From: Thiocystis violascens
Lineage (GTDB): Bacteria; Pseudomonadota; Gammaproteobacteria; Chromatiales; Chromatiaceae
Length of the DNA stretch: 32,441 nucleotides
NCBI GenBank assembly: GCA_020721065.1
Contig: DYNM01000030.1
Location: 1 to 32,441, forward strand
Direction: 5' to 3'
Under the pieces are notes generated by a model. The model saw nothing but the letters and a program-made list of their open reading frames with translations. It was not told the origin of the DNA and ran no database searches. Numbering within the stretch: the first letter of the stretch is position 1; each line of letters starts with the position of its first letter. This document shows, one piece after another, positions 1 through 7,707 of the stretch. Position numbers and translations under genes: made by a program.

Positions 1-67
1 TTTTATTTATCAGCACCATTGTATGGCTTGTTCGCAACTGCGTAACTCCTACTTATGTTAATAAAAT

Positions 68-2587
68 GTTTCATCGCCTCTAATTCGGCTCAACCGGCTA
101 AATTATATTAAAGACCAATGATGGTTTTTATGTAAAGTTTCATCGCCTCTAATTCGGCTCAACCGGCTAAATTATTTCGAAGTCTGCAATGAACAGCAAA
201 AACGTGTTTCATCGCCTCTAATTCGGCTCAACCGGCTAAATTATTTCGAAGTCTGCAATGAACAGCAAAAACGTGTTTCATCGCCTCTAATTCGGCTCAA
301 CCGGCTAAATATTCTTTCACGGCCTACCAACCTCATTTTTGGTTTCATCGCCTCTAATTCGGCTCAACCGGCTAAATGATGATTAAAGAACTTTATAAAA
401 ATCATTTGGGTTTCATCGCCTCTAATTCGGCTCAACCGGCTAAATGAGAAAATACGCGGTTTCGATGATGTTGAACTCGTTTCATCGCCTCTAATTCGGC
501 TCAACCGGCTAAATAAAATATAAGAGAAAACAACTCTATAAAAATTAGTTTCATCGCCTCTAATTCGGCTCAACCGGCTAAATTTCACAGGATGTGCTCC
601 AACACCTCCGTGAAAGTTTCATCGCCTCTAATTCGGCTCAACCGGCTAAATGTTGTGGGATGACTTCCCGCGACTTTGTGTTGTTTCATCGCCTCTAATT
701 CGGCTCAACCGGCTAAAGCAGGAGAGTATCGCTTTGATCCTGTACGCATTGTTTCATCGCCTCTAATTCGGCTCAACCGGCTAAACTTATAGAGTTCTAT
801 AAGCTAATCTCCTCTAAGTTTCATCGCCTCTAATTCGGCTCAACCGGCTAAACTTACTCCTAATGATGGGATGGGATCCGTCGGTTTCATCGCCTCTAAT
901 TCGGCTCAACCGGCTAAAAACGGGGGACCACGATTAAAGACCACCTCCTCAGTTTCATCGCCTCTAATTCGGCTCAACCGGCTAAATACGCCGTTAGACG
1001 TAGCTGCCAGTGTTTTATGTTTCATCGCCTCTAATTCGGCTCAACCGGCTAAATTTGTTAGACATATCTTGGAGTGCGCTCGAGGTTTCATCGCCTCTAA
1101 TTCGGCTCAACCGGCTAAAGTTGGAGTACCTTGACAGCGATTTAGCTTCAGGGTTTCATCGCCTCTAATTCGGCTCAACCGGCTAAATTGGGCCGATTGA
1201 AAAAAGAACGTTTAGCCGAGTTTCATCGCCTCTAATTCGGCTCAACCGGCTAAACACATTGAGTGGTATTGCCACTCAAGTATTACGTTTCATCGCCTCT
1301 AATTCGGCTCAACCGGCTAAAACTATGCACTAAGAAAGAGAATAGATGGGTGTTTCATCGCCTCTAATTCGGCTCAACCGGCTAAAAGCGATTAAGTCCT
1401 TACTTCACCTACTCTTAGTTTCATCGCCTCTAATTCGGCTCAACCGGCTAAAGCGAGGCCGATACTATACTTAGACTCTATAAGGTTTCATCGCCTCTAA
1501 TTCGGCTCAACCGGCTAAAGCAGTACCGGTATCTCGTCACCGCCGTAGTTGTTTCATCGCCTCTAATTCGGCTCAACCGGCTAAATCCTGCCACAGACCG
1601 TGATAGAGAGACACTATTGTTTCATCGCCTCTAATTCGGCTCAACCGGCTAAAACCGGAGAGTCTGTTTGGTATACTGAATGAGGTTTCATCGCCTCTAA
1701 TTCGGCTCAACCGGCTAAAAATGAGACGCGGGAACTGGCCTTAGTCCTACGTTTCATCGCCTCTAATTCGGCTCAACCGGCTAAAATTATAGACGATCTA
1801 AAGGCTGTGAGTCCTGCGTTTCATCGCCTCTAATTCGGCTCAACCGGCTAAAATGTAGTACCGGAGTTAGTAAAGCTTTCTCGTGTTTCATCGCCTCTAA
1901 TTCGGCTCAACCGGCTAAACACAGGCAATTGTATCGGCCATGCGGGTAGAGTTTCATCGCCTCTAATTCGGCTCAACCGGCTAAAATGTAGTACCGGAGT
2001 TAGTAAAGCTTTCTCGTGTTTCATCGCCTCTAATTCGGCTCAACCGGCTAAACACAGGCAATTGTATCGGCCATGCGGGTAGAGTTTCATCGCCTCTAAT
2101 TCGGCTCAACCGGCTAAAATTAATAAGCTTAATTCTATAATGATAGGGCGGTTTCATCGCCTCTAATTCGGCTCAACCGGCTAAAGAGGAAAAACTTGGG
2201 GAAGTTCCAGCTTCACTGTTTCATCGCCTCTAATTCGGCTCAACCGGCTAAAGATAGGGTTCGGGTTCAACGACTAGAGCGTAAGTTTCATCGCCTCTAA
2301 TTCGGCTCAACCGGCTAAACTGTTGGTACGCGATGCTAGATCGCTGTACCAGTTTCATCGCCTCTAATTCGGCTCAACCGGCTAAACTGATACGATTGGC
2401 TTAGACATTCCTTTTGGGTTTCATCGCCTCTAATTCGGCTCAACCGGCTAAAAGCTGGAGCAAAAAATGGCAGAGATTAAACTAGGTTTCATCGCCTCTA
2501 ATTCGGCTCAACCGGCTAAACCACCTTTAGAAATAAAGGTGGTGTATTTCGCGTTTCATCGCCTCTAATTCGGCTCAACCGGCTAAA
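68..2587 (-). CRISPR. CRISPR array 1, 38 repeats of 35 bp, 37 spacers
   Basis: Thirty-eight essentially identical repeats were counted, the first at 68-102 and the last at 2553-2587. On the plus strand they begin GTTTCATCGCC and end CAACCGGCTAAA. Spacers are 30-34 nt. Read on the minus strand the repeat ends GATGAAAC, the usual 3' end that yields an 8-nt crRNA handle, so I infer minus-strand transcription with the leader on the right, next to the RT-cas2-cas1 operon. Spacer 2 is duplicated as spacer 3, and spacers 27-28 are duplicated as 29-30. Several spacers fold into strong hairpins (see findings). The first nine spacers from the left all start with T, so the oldest units behave as 36-bp repeats. 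Bases 1-67 hold no recognisable feature and would be the trailer side. No interference genes for this array are intact in the window. Subtype III is inferred from nearby relics. Confidence 0.97.
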
Positions 2588-3016
2588 TCAATTCCGACTG
2601 CAACGCTCAGTTACTGCCAAGCCCTCAGCGGAAACTGAGCAACAATCTACGCCAAAAACCACACAAATCCAGACGGTTATTTCTATGGCACCACGCCCTT
2701 TGATTGGTTTTGCCTTAATGACAGCAACATCGCTACTACCAAACGCCAGCATCGCTCACGCCTCGTTTTAAGATAAAAATACAAAAAGCACTTGATTACA
2801 AATAACTTTCAACCTACCACCGCACATGCCACCCCATTCCAGACTAAAACAATCAGCTATTACTCAAACTCCACCAGATCACGACATCATTTTACAACAA
2901 AAATGAACGAAAAACCAAACACTTAACGCCAAAAACCGCCTCCTTTTTCGCCCTTCAGATGAAAAATTCACCGCTCGCTGCGTTATTCAAAAAAACACCA
3001 GCGAGAGCTTCCACCG
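2588..3016 (-). promoter_or_regulatory. Probable leader of array 1 and divergent promoter region
   Basis: No convincing gene is visible in these 429 bases. From the repeat orientation this is the expected leader of array 1, and it also carries the upstream region of the RT-cas2-cas1 operon running the other way. Bases around 2765-2930 are AT-rich. A copy of the recurring AAAATT-N11-GCGTTA motif lies at 2963-2985, about 30 bases before the RT start. A short open stretch ending near 2771 could be read as coding but has no start outside the last repeat and no recognised domain, so it is not called. The leader role is inference. Confidence 0.5.
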
Positions 3017-3868
3017 ATGACTGACTGGATCAAACAAATCGCCAGCGCCGCCGTCCTCAATCAGGCGTGGAACGCCGTCCGCAAAGACAAATCACGCTGG
3101 ACACGCGATCTCACCATGCAAGACATCGAACCCAACCTCCCGCTCCACATCGGACGCCTCGCCGAAGAACTGCTCAACGGCCAATATCGGCCCCAGCGCG
3201 TCCGCTGTTTTGAAGTTCCCAAAGCCAGCGGCAGCACCCGCACCATCTGTGCGCCAGCAGTGCGCGACAAACTCGTACAACGCGCCTTTCTCACCGTGTT
3301 AGAACCACTCGGCGAGCACATCTTCCACCCCAACAGCTTCGGCTATCGCCCGATGTGTACCGTTGACATGGCACTGGCTCGCCTCCGCGAATGGATACGT
3401 CAGGGTTATCACTGGCTCGGCGACGCCGACATCAGCGCCTGCTTCGACGCAATTCCGCAACAACCTGTTTTAGAACAACTCATGGCGCTCTGCGGCGACG
3501 CCCGCGTCATCACCATCGTAGACCGCTGGTTTAACGCCATCCCGCCCGCCTTTCGTCCCGGCGGACAAGGACTCGGACTGCCACAAGGCATGGTGCTCTC
3601 ACCATTTCTCTGCAATCTCTACCTTCACGACATGGACATGGACCTCGAAGAACAGCAGATTCCATTTGTCCGATATGCCGACGACTTCATCGTCCTCGGC
3701 ACCAGCGAAGCCGCCGCCCAAAGCGCCCTTGACTGCGCCGCCGCCAGCTTGCAGCGCCTGCACTTACAGCTCAATCCCGACAAAACCCAGATCATCCGCA
3801 CCGCCAAAAGCCACAGCTTTCTCGGCAAAAAACTTCCCAACGTTCGCCAACAGAGGATTGCCGGATGA
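3017..3868 (+). CDS. CRISPR-associated reverse transcriptase (group II intron-like), stand-alone
   Basis: A 283-residue reverse transcriptase of the group II intron/CRISPR-associated type. Visible motifs are the first catalytic Asp block DADISACFD (D138), the GLPQGMVLSPFLCNLYL block, the active site YADD (Y220-D223), LNPDKT and a final FLGK. No maturase or endonuclease domain and no Cas1 or Cas6 fusion is present; the chain ends soon after the last RT block, so the thumb is short. In related systems the RT works with Cas1-Cas2 to capture spacers from RNA. Its stop overlaps the start of the cas2-like gene (ATGA at 3865-3868), indicating translational coupling. The ATG at 3017 is chosen because it precedes the conserved N-terminal region. 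All catalytic Asp residues are kept, so the enzyme looks active unless loss of Cas1 disables the module. A retron or diversity-generating RT is unlikely given the adjacent cas genes. Confidence 0.9.
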   Translation: MTDWIKQIASAAVLNQAWNAVRKDKSRWTRDLTMQDIEPNLPLHIGRLAEELLNGQYRPQRVRCFEVPKASGSTRTICAPAVRDKLVQRAFLTVLEPLGEHIFHPNSFGYRPMCTVDMALARLREWIRQGYHWLGDADISACFDAIPQQPVLEQLMALCGDARVITIVDRWFNAIPPAFRPGGQGLGLPQGMVLSPFLCNLYLHDMDMDLEEQQIPFVRYADDFIVLGTSEAAAQSALDCAAASLQRLHLQLNPDKTQIIRTAKSHSFLGKKLPNVRQQRIAG

Positions 3869-4521
3869 GCTTTCTCGACCGCGCCTCCAGCTTTCGCCGT
3901 TCAGGTTTTGAGCACGCCCCCTTCGTGTTCAGCTACGACATCAGCTCCCCCAAACTCGCACGCGGCGTCCGCCGCTGCCTCCAACGCTGGCGCATGGACG
4001 GGCAACTGTCCGTCCACGAAGTCATCCTCACCCCGCTGGCAGCCGAAATTTTGAGCGTTGAATTGATTGAATTAGTCGATCCCGCCACCGACAGCCTCAT
4101 CGTCTTTCGTCTCTCTCGGCGCGGCGACGGCCCGATTTACAACCTCTCCACCCAAGCCACCACCCCACCGTTCGCCCACCGTATGGCCACCTTGCCGCCA
4201 CATCTGCACGATGGCTGGTACATCGTCGCCTACGACATCACCGACAAAGACCGCCTGCGCCAAATTCACCGCATTGCCAAACAACACGGCGTTTTTTTGC
4301 AACGCTCCGTTTATCTCTTTCACGGCAAAGGCAGCGAACTCGTCGCCACCCTGCGCAGCGCCGCCCAATTCCTGCTCAATGAAGACGACATGCGGCTTTA
4401 CGCCCTTTCTGGCGCTGATGACCTCTGGTTTTTATGCGGCACCGTCCCACCGCTGACCGGACTGTTTACCCGCGCCAGCATCAGCACCATTCAACCCACC
4501 CGCCGAGGCGCACATGGATAA
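3865..4521 (+). CDS. cas2: Tandem Cas2-Cas2 fusion protein
   Basis: A 218-residue protein with two Cas2-type ferredoxin-like domains in one chain. Domain 1 (about residues 19-90) starts with the strand-plus-Asp motif FVFSYDI and has SVHEVILTP and DSLIVFRL. Domain 2 (about 115-200) starts with WYIVAYDI and has QRSVYLF and DDMRLYAL. Single Cas2 proteins are about 90-110 residues and act as a homodimer that bridges two Cas1 dimers; this protein would supply both halves covalently. The two halves differ clearly, so each may be specialised towards one partner, for example the RT or one Cas1 dimer. The gene overlaps the RT gene by 4 bases and cas1 by 8 bases, so the three are translated as one operon. 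The Cas2 assignment of domain 2 is strong; that of domain 1 rests on motif spacing and predicted strand order. Confidence 0.82.
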   Translation: MSFLDRASSFRRSGFEHAPFVFSYDISSPKLARGVRRCLQRWRMDGQLSVHEVILTPLAAEILSVELIELVDPATDSLIVFRLSRRGDGPIYNLSTQATTPPFAHRMATLPPHLHDGWYIVAYDITDKDRLRQIHRIAKQHGVFLQRSVYLFHGKGSELVATLRSAAQFLLNEDDMRLYALSGADDLWFLCGTVPPLTGLFTRASISTIQPTRRGAHG

Positions 4522-5457
4522 AGCCACTCTCATCGCCGAAGAAGCCGGAGCGCGTCTCTCCTTCAAACGCGACGTTCTCGTCATGGAACAACCCAGCGGC
4601 GCTTGTCACCGCATCGGCCTCAAAGCCATCAAACAACTGCTCATCAAAAGCGACATCTACCTCTCCAGCACCCTGCTGGATGCCTGCCTCGCTGCCGGCG
4701 TCAGCGTCGTCATCTTGCCGGGACGCCCCCGCGAACCAGCGCGGCATCTCTTCCCCGAAACCAACGGCGCATTACGCCTCCGCCTCGCCCAATACGCCGC
4801 CTATCTCGACCCGCAGCAACGGCTAGAAATTGCGCAACACTTCATCATCGGCAAAATCACCGCCCAAGCCGACTGCCTGCGCCGCCACGGCATTGATCTG
4901 CCTTCCGAGCGTTTCATCCGCCACGTCCGCGCCAGCACCGACATTGCCTCCCTCATGGGCATCGAAGGCGCATCAACCGCCCGCTATTTCCACCGCTGGG
5001 CAGTCTCACTTCATCCCGAATGGGAATTCACCGGCCGCAACCGCCGCCCCCGCGTGATCCGATTAACGCTTTATTATCATTAAGTTACACCATCGCCAGC
5101 CACGCCGTTGGCCGCCTCGCCGCCCAAGCCGGTTTCGAGACCGCACTCGGTTTTCTCCACTCGCCCAGCGCCGGACGCGCCAGCCTCGCCCTTGATGTAG
5201 TTGAGCCACTGCGCCCTTGGATTGACGACTGGGTGCTGACGTTTTGCAACGACAGCGGCATCACCCCCGACAACTTCATCACCGATCCCAAAACTGGCTG
5301 CCGCCTCACCAAACCCGCCTTTGGGCAATTTTTCCAGCGTTGGTACACCTCGGCAGAACACGAACTTGAGCATCAAGCGCGGTCGCAATTGGAACTCTTG
5401 CGCATCCAGCTCGGCTGCGAACCCAACTGGTCACTGCCACCCGCCGACGCCGCCTAA
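4514..5457 (+). pseudogene. cas1: Cas1 of the RT-associated module, frameshifted
   Basis: The N-terminal part (4514 to about 5050) has the Cas1 beta-sandwich and the conserved Glu in GIEGASTARYF (E151, bases 4964-4966). The C-terminal part continues in another frame from about 5050 to 5457 and carries the metal-binding His in GFLHS (5158-5160) and Asp in SLALDVVEPLRP (5194-5196). The frame changes at a run of five Cs (5047-5051); one added C would restore a 314-residue Cas1 with all three catalytic residues. As read, translation stops at 5083 after 189 residues and the protein would lack His and Asp. Options are recent inactivation, a homopolymer base-call error, or slippage. The gene overlaps the Cas2-Cas2 gene and closes the operon. 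It is not closely similar to the I-F Cas1 at 13555. Confidence 0.88.
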
Positions 5458-5462
5458 TTCGC

Positions 5463-5776
5463 CTTCAAAATTCTCAGCGCGACTGCGTTATAAAAACATG
5501 ACAGCGCAGCGCAGCAAACATTAAAAACTTTCCGATGCAGCGCGTTAAGTGAGTATTGCTGAATCACCGCCCAAAATGATCACGCCGACATTAAAAATTG
5601 CTTGGCGCAGCGCGTTAATAGCGTATTGGAGCGCCACCGATCACGGATGACCAAACTTTATTTGCACAAGCAAGCAACAATCAGGCAAAACCAATAACTG
5701 ACATTCCGCCTTTCAAACAACTGCAAAATCGCCTTAAAAATTATTGAATCGCACGCGTTAAGACAGTATTGGAACT
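5463..5776 (+). repeat. Cluster of a dispersed intergenic motif, AAAATT-N12-GCGTTA
   Basis: This 373-base gap (5458-5830) has no long gene but holds four copies of one motif in the same direction: 5467-5490, 5524-5547 (AAAACT variant), 5594-5617 and 5737-5760. In each, exactly 12 bases separate the A-rich block from GCGTTA. In the last three, GTATTG follows after exactly five more bases. Two further copies lie outside the cluster, at 2963-2985 (11-base gap) and 6967-6990, again just before genes. It is not an obvious inverted repeat. It could be a regulator-binding site, a promoter architecture or a small species-specific dispersed repeat. Confidence 0.7.
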
Positions 5777-5830
5777 GCACCCGCTCAAGGACGAGCATCC
5801 TCACTCAATCATCATCTTTGGAGTATTTTT

Positions 5831-5977
5831 ATGGAACTTTTTATTGCTTTTATTTCAGTTGTTTTCTCAATTGCACTCAAATTTGTCTTAAAAGCAGTCT
5901 TCTTACAATCATCGGAAGCAGTATCAGAACAACCAGCAGACGAATCAACATTTGACGAAATCTTAGATTTTCTTTGA
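5831..5977 (+). CDS. Small hydrophobic protein, 48 residues
   Basis: This short ORF starts at ATG 5831 behind a GGAG site about ten bases upstream. The protein opens with a hydrophobic segment (MELFIAFISVVFSIALKFVL), probably one membrane helix or an uncleaved signal anchor, and ends in an acidic tail (DESTFDEILDFL). I do not recognise a family. It lies 35 bases before the next small membrane ORF and after the motif cluster, so it may be the first gene of the operon leading to the NYN and E2/E1 genes. Function unknown. Confidence 0.5.
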   Translation: MELFIAFISVVFSIALKFVLKAVFLQSSEAVSEQPADESTFDEILDFL

Positions 5978-6012
5978 TCAACCCAAATCATTCACAGCAC
6001 GAGGCAATCATC

Positions 6013-6240
6013 ATGGCTAACATTCCACATCCCAGTCAGTTTCAACAACAGAATAAAAATCGCCACCAGCCTCGCGTGAATCAACCACATATCCCTCAAC
6101 CCGCCGCTGCCGATGAAAACGCAGCTTCTGGAATTTTGTTTATTGCCGCGATTGTCGTACTGTTTTTTGGACAATTTTTACTCGCTCTGATTTTATTTGC
6201 TCTTGGCTTTGTAGTTTTTCAAGAATCTGAAGATAAATAG
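6013..6240 (+). CDS. Small membrane protein with C-terminal helical hairpin
   Basis: A 75-residue protein. The ATG at 6013 is preferred over an upstream TTG because GAGG lies just before it. The N-terminal third is polar and rich in Gln, Asn, Pro and His. From about residue 38 the chain is strongly hydrophobic (ILFIAAIVVLFFGQFLLALI, then LFALGFVVF), enough for two closely spaced membrane helices, and it ends in a short charged tail. No known family is recognised. It sits in the same direction and 55 bases ahead of the NYN gene, so it may belong to the ubiquitin-like cluster as a membrane component; this is inference from position only. Confidence 0.6.
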   Translation: MANIPHPSQFQQQNKNRHQPRVNQPHIPQPAAADENAASGILFIAAIVVLFFGQFLLALILFALGFVVFQESEDK

Positions 6241-6295
6241 CCACGCCACCGCCTCACCACTATCACTCAATCCGCATCACTTTTGGAGCACACTC

Positions 6296-6904
6296 ATGGA
6301 AAAATTAGTTATTTTTAACGATTACGCCAACATCGCCGCCGCGTATCAACAACAAAATCGCCGTCTGGATCACGATGAACTGTTTAATTATCTCAGCGAA
6401 GGACGCTTTTTAGTTGAAGCACACGCTTTTGTGCCGATTGATCCGCGCAATCCGCACGCCCGCGATCAACTGATTGATGAGATGTGGAATCAAGGCTACA
6501 TGGTTCACAGCAAAATCGGCGTCATTGCTGGCGATACCTATCGTTGCAATCTTGACGTAGAAATCACGCTTGAAATGATGCACGCCGCCGAAACCATTAA
6601 ACCCGACATCATCGTCTTAATTTCTGGCGACAAAGATTTTATTCCCGTCGTTTTAGAATTACGGCGGCGCGGCATTCGCGTTGAAATCGCCGCGTTTCCC
6701 GGCATTAACGCAGCGCGTGAATTGATGTTAAAAGGCTCCGGTTTTATTGATCTCCACACTTATCAACAGGAATGCGAAACCCCAACTGCCGCAGCGCCGC
6801 GTCGCCGTCCTCTTGAACCCGCAGCGGTCACAGCCGACGCAGATGATGACGACGACTTTGATGATGATGTGAATGACGATATGGAAGCGTGGGATCGGCT
6901 CTAA
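6296..6904 (+). CDS. NYN (PIN-like) domain protein, LabA-type
   Basis: A 202-residue protein. Residues 1-160 form a NYN domain of the PIN-like nuclease superfamily: FNDYANI (D9, N12) at the N-terminus, NLDVEITLEM (D87) in the middle and SGDKDF (D112, D114) followed by a strand and helix. These Asp residues are the expected metal-binding set, so RNase activity is plausible. After about residue 160 comes a Pro/Ala linker and a very acidic tail (a run of Asp around residues 183-195). A strong GGAG site stands nine bases before the ATG. It is followed by a hairpin terminator and then the E2-like gene. NYN proteins are frequent in defence islands, which suits this position, but no direct link to the conjugation genes is shown. 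Confidence 0.88.
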   Translation: MEKLVIFNDYANIAAAYQQQNRRLDHDELFNYLSEGRFLVEAHAFVPIDPRNPHARDQLIDEMWNQGYMVHSKIGVIAGDTYRCNLDVEITLEMMHAAETIKPDIIVLISGDKDFIPVVLELRRRGIRVEIAAFPGINAARELMLKGSGFIDLHTYQQECETPTAAAPRRRPLEPAAVTADADDDDDFDDDVNDDMEAWDRL

Positions 6905-6912
6905 ATCAAAAA

Positions 6913-6941
6913 ACCGCGCTTGTGTTTTCAACAAGCGCGGT
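6913..6941. terminator. Hairpin between NYN and E2 genes
   Basis: An 11-bp perfect stem (ACCGCGCTTGT at 6913-6923 with ACAAGCGCGGT at 6931-6941) encloses a 7-base loop, seven bases after the NYN stop codon. The T-run that makes an intrinsic terminator lies on the minus-strand reading (six As at 6908-6913 on the plus strand), so it would act best on transcripts coming from the right. On the plus strand it is a plain strong hairpin that may attenuate transcription into the E2 gene. Confidence 0.65.
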
Positions 6942-7039
6942 CGCCACCACCCGCAAACCAGCGTTAAAAATTGACAGTCAGCTTGCGTTATTCATTCAAC
7001 AACAGTTTATTTTTATTTCATCGCAATAGGAGCATGGGC

Positions 7040-7705
7040 ATGGCAATTATCAACGGCAGACGGCTTGATCCCAATAGCGTGCGCAACGGCATGAAAGGCA
7101 GCGATCTGATTCGCCACGCCAATCCCGGTGCCAATCGCCGTCCTATTCTCGAATGCGGTGGTCAGGTTGCGCAAATTGATCCCCAGCGCAATTACAGCCA
7201 ATATGAATTGGTGGATAAACACGGACGCGGTGCCAAGGTCACAACCATGCCAGATCGTTCTAAAGGATATGGTTTTGGCGCTAATCGTGATAAACAATCC
7301 AAACAAATCATCACCGAGCAGGTCGTTGAATTAGCCGAGCATGTGTTTCGCAGCGGCGTCGAATTCGATGAAGATCATGCGCATTGGATGGTGGTGCCCA
7401 AGTTTATTCTGCCGCCGCGCTGGCATTCTATCGCCCGCTCCACGCCATTAATGGTCGCGTTTCCAAATGAATATCCGGCATTGCCGCCAATTGGATTTTA
7501 TATGATGGCGGAGATTCCCATTTCACCTGATGGGCATTTTTTTCAAGGCGTCGCGCACAAGGCTTGGGCAGAACCCATCGCGCACGGTTGGAAATGGTAT
7601 TGCACTTATATTCACGAAGGCGCTTGGCAGCCCAGCCGTAATTGGCGCGATGGCGATAATTTATTCACCTATTTCCATCTCATTAAAGAAGTGTTAGGAA
7701 ATTAA
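7040..7705 (+). CDS. E2-like ubiquitin-conjugating protein (Prok-E2_E type), possible N-terminal Ubl
   Basis: A 221-residue protein. The ATG at 7040 is chosen over ATG 7034 because AGGAG (7028-7032) lies seven bases before it and only one base before the other. The C-terminal half matches the bacterial E2-like family Prok-E2_E: PNEYPALPPIGFYM, HFFQGVAHKAW and NWRDGDNLFTYFHLIKEVL. The likely active-site Cys is C188 in KWYCTYI. The N-terminal 75 residues (MAIINGRRLDPN to about MPDRSKGYGFG) are a separate, polar, strand-rich region that resembles a short ubiquitin-like/MoaD domain, but this is weak. The JAB-E1 gene starts two bases after the stop, which is the standard arrangement of bacterial E1-E2-JAB clusters described by Iyer, Burroughs and Aravind and later as Bil/Bub defence operons. 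No separate ubiquitin-like gene is visible, so the modifier may be this N-terminal region or encoded elsewhere. Confidence 0.8.
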   Translation: MAIINGRRLDPNSVRNGMKGSDLIRHANPGANRRPILECGGQVAQIDPQRNYSQYELVDKHGRGAKVTTMPDRSKGYGFGANRDKQSKQIITEQVVELAEHVFRSGVEFDEDHAHWMVVPKFILPPRWHSIARSTPLMVAFPNEYPALPPIGFYMMAEIPISPDGHFFQGVAHKAWAEPIAHGWKWYCTYIHEGAWQPSRNWRDGDNLFTYFHLIKEVLGN

Positions 7706-7707
7706 CC

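Noticed and set aside
364..1134. Open frames through array 1 with repeating peptide FIASNSAQPAK or FSRLSRIRGDET
   Set aside because: They are translations of the CRISPR repeat in two strands and change with each spacer.
2595..2771. Open stretch ending near 2771 that could encode a short hydrophobic tail
   Set aside because: Its only upstream codons are in the last CRISPR repeat, there is no start with a ribosome site, and no family is recognised.
2793..2807. Fifteen bases (TGATTACAAATAACT) shared with the IS630 remnant at 31955
   Set aside because: Short AT-rich matches of this length are expected by chance in 32 kb, and no further IS sequence flanks it.
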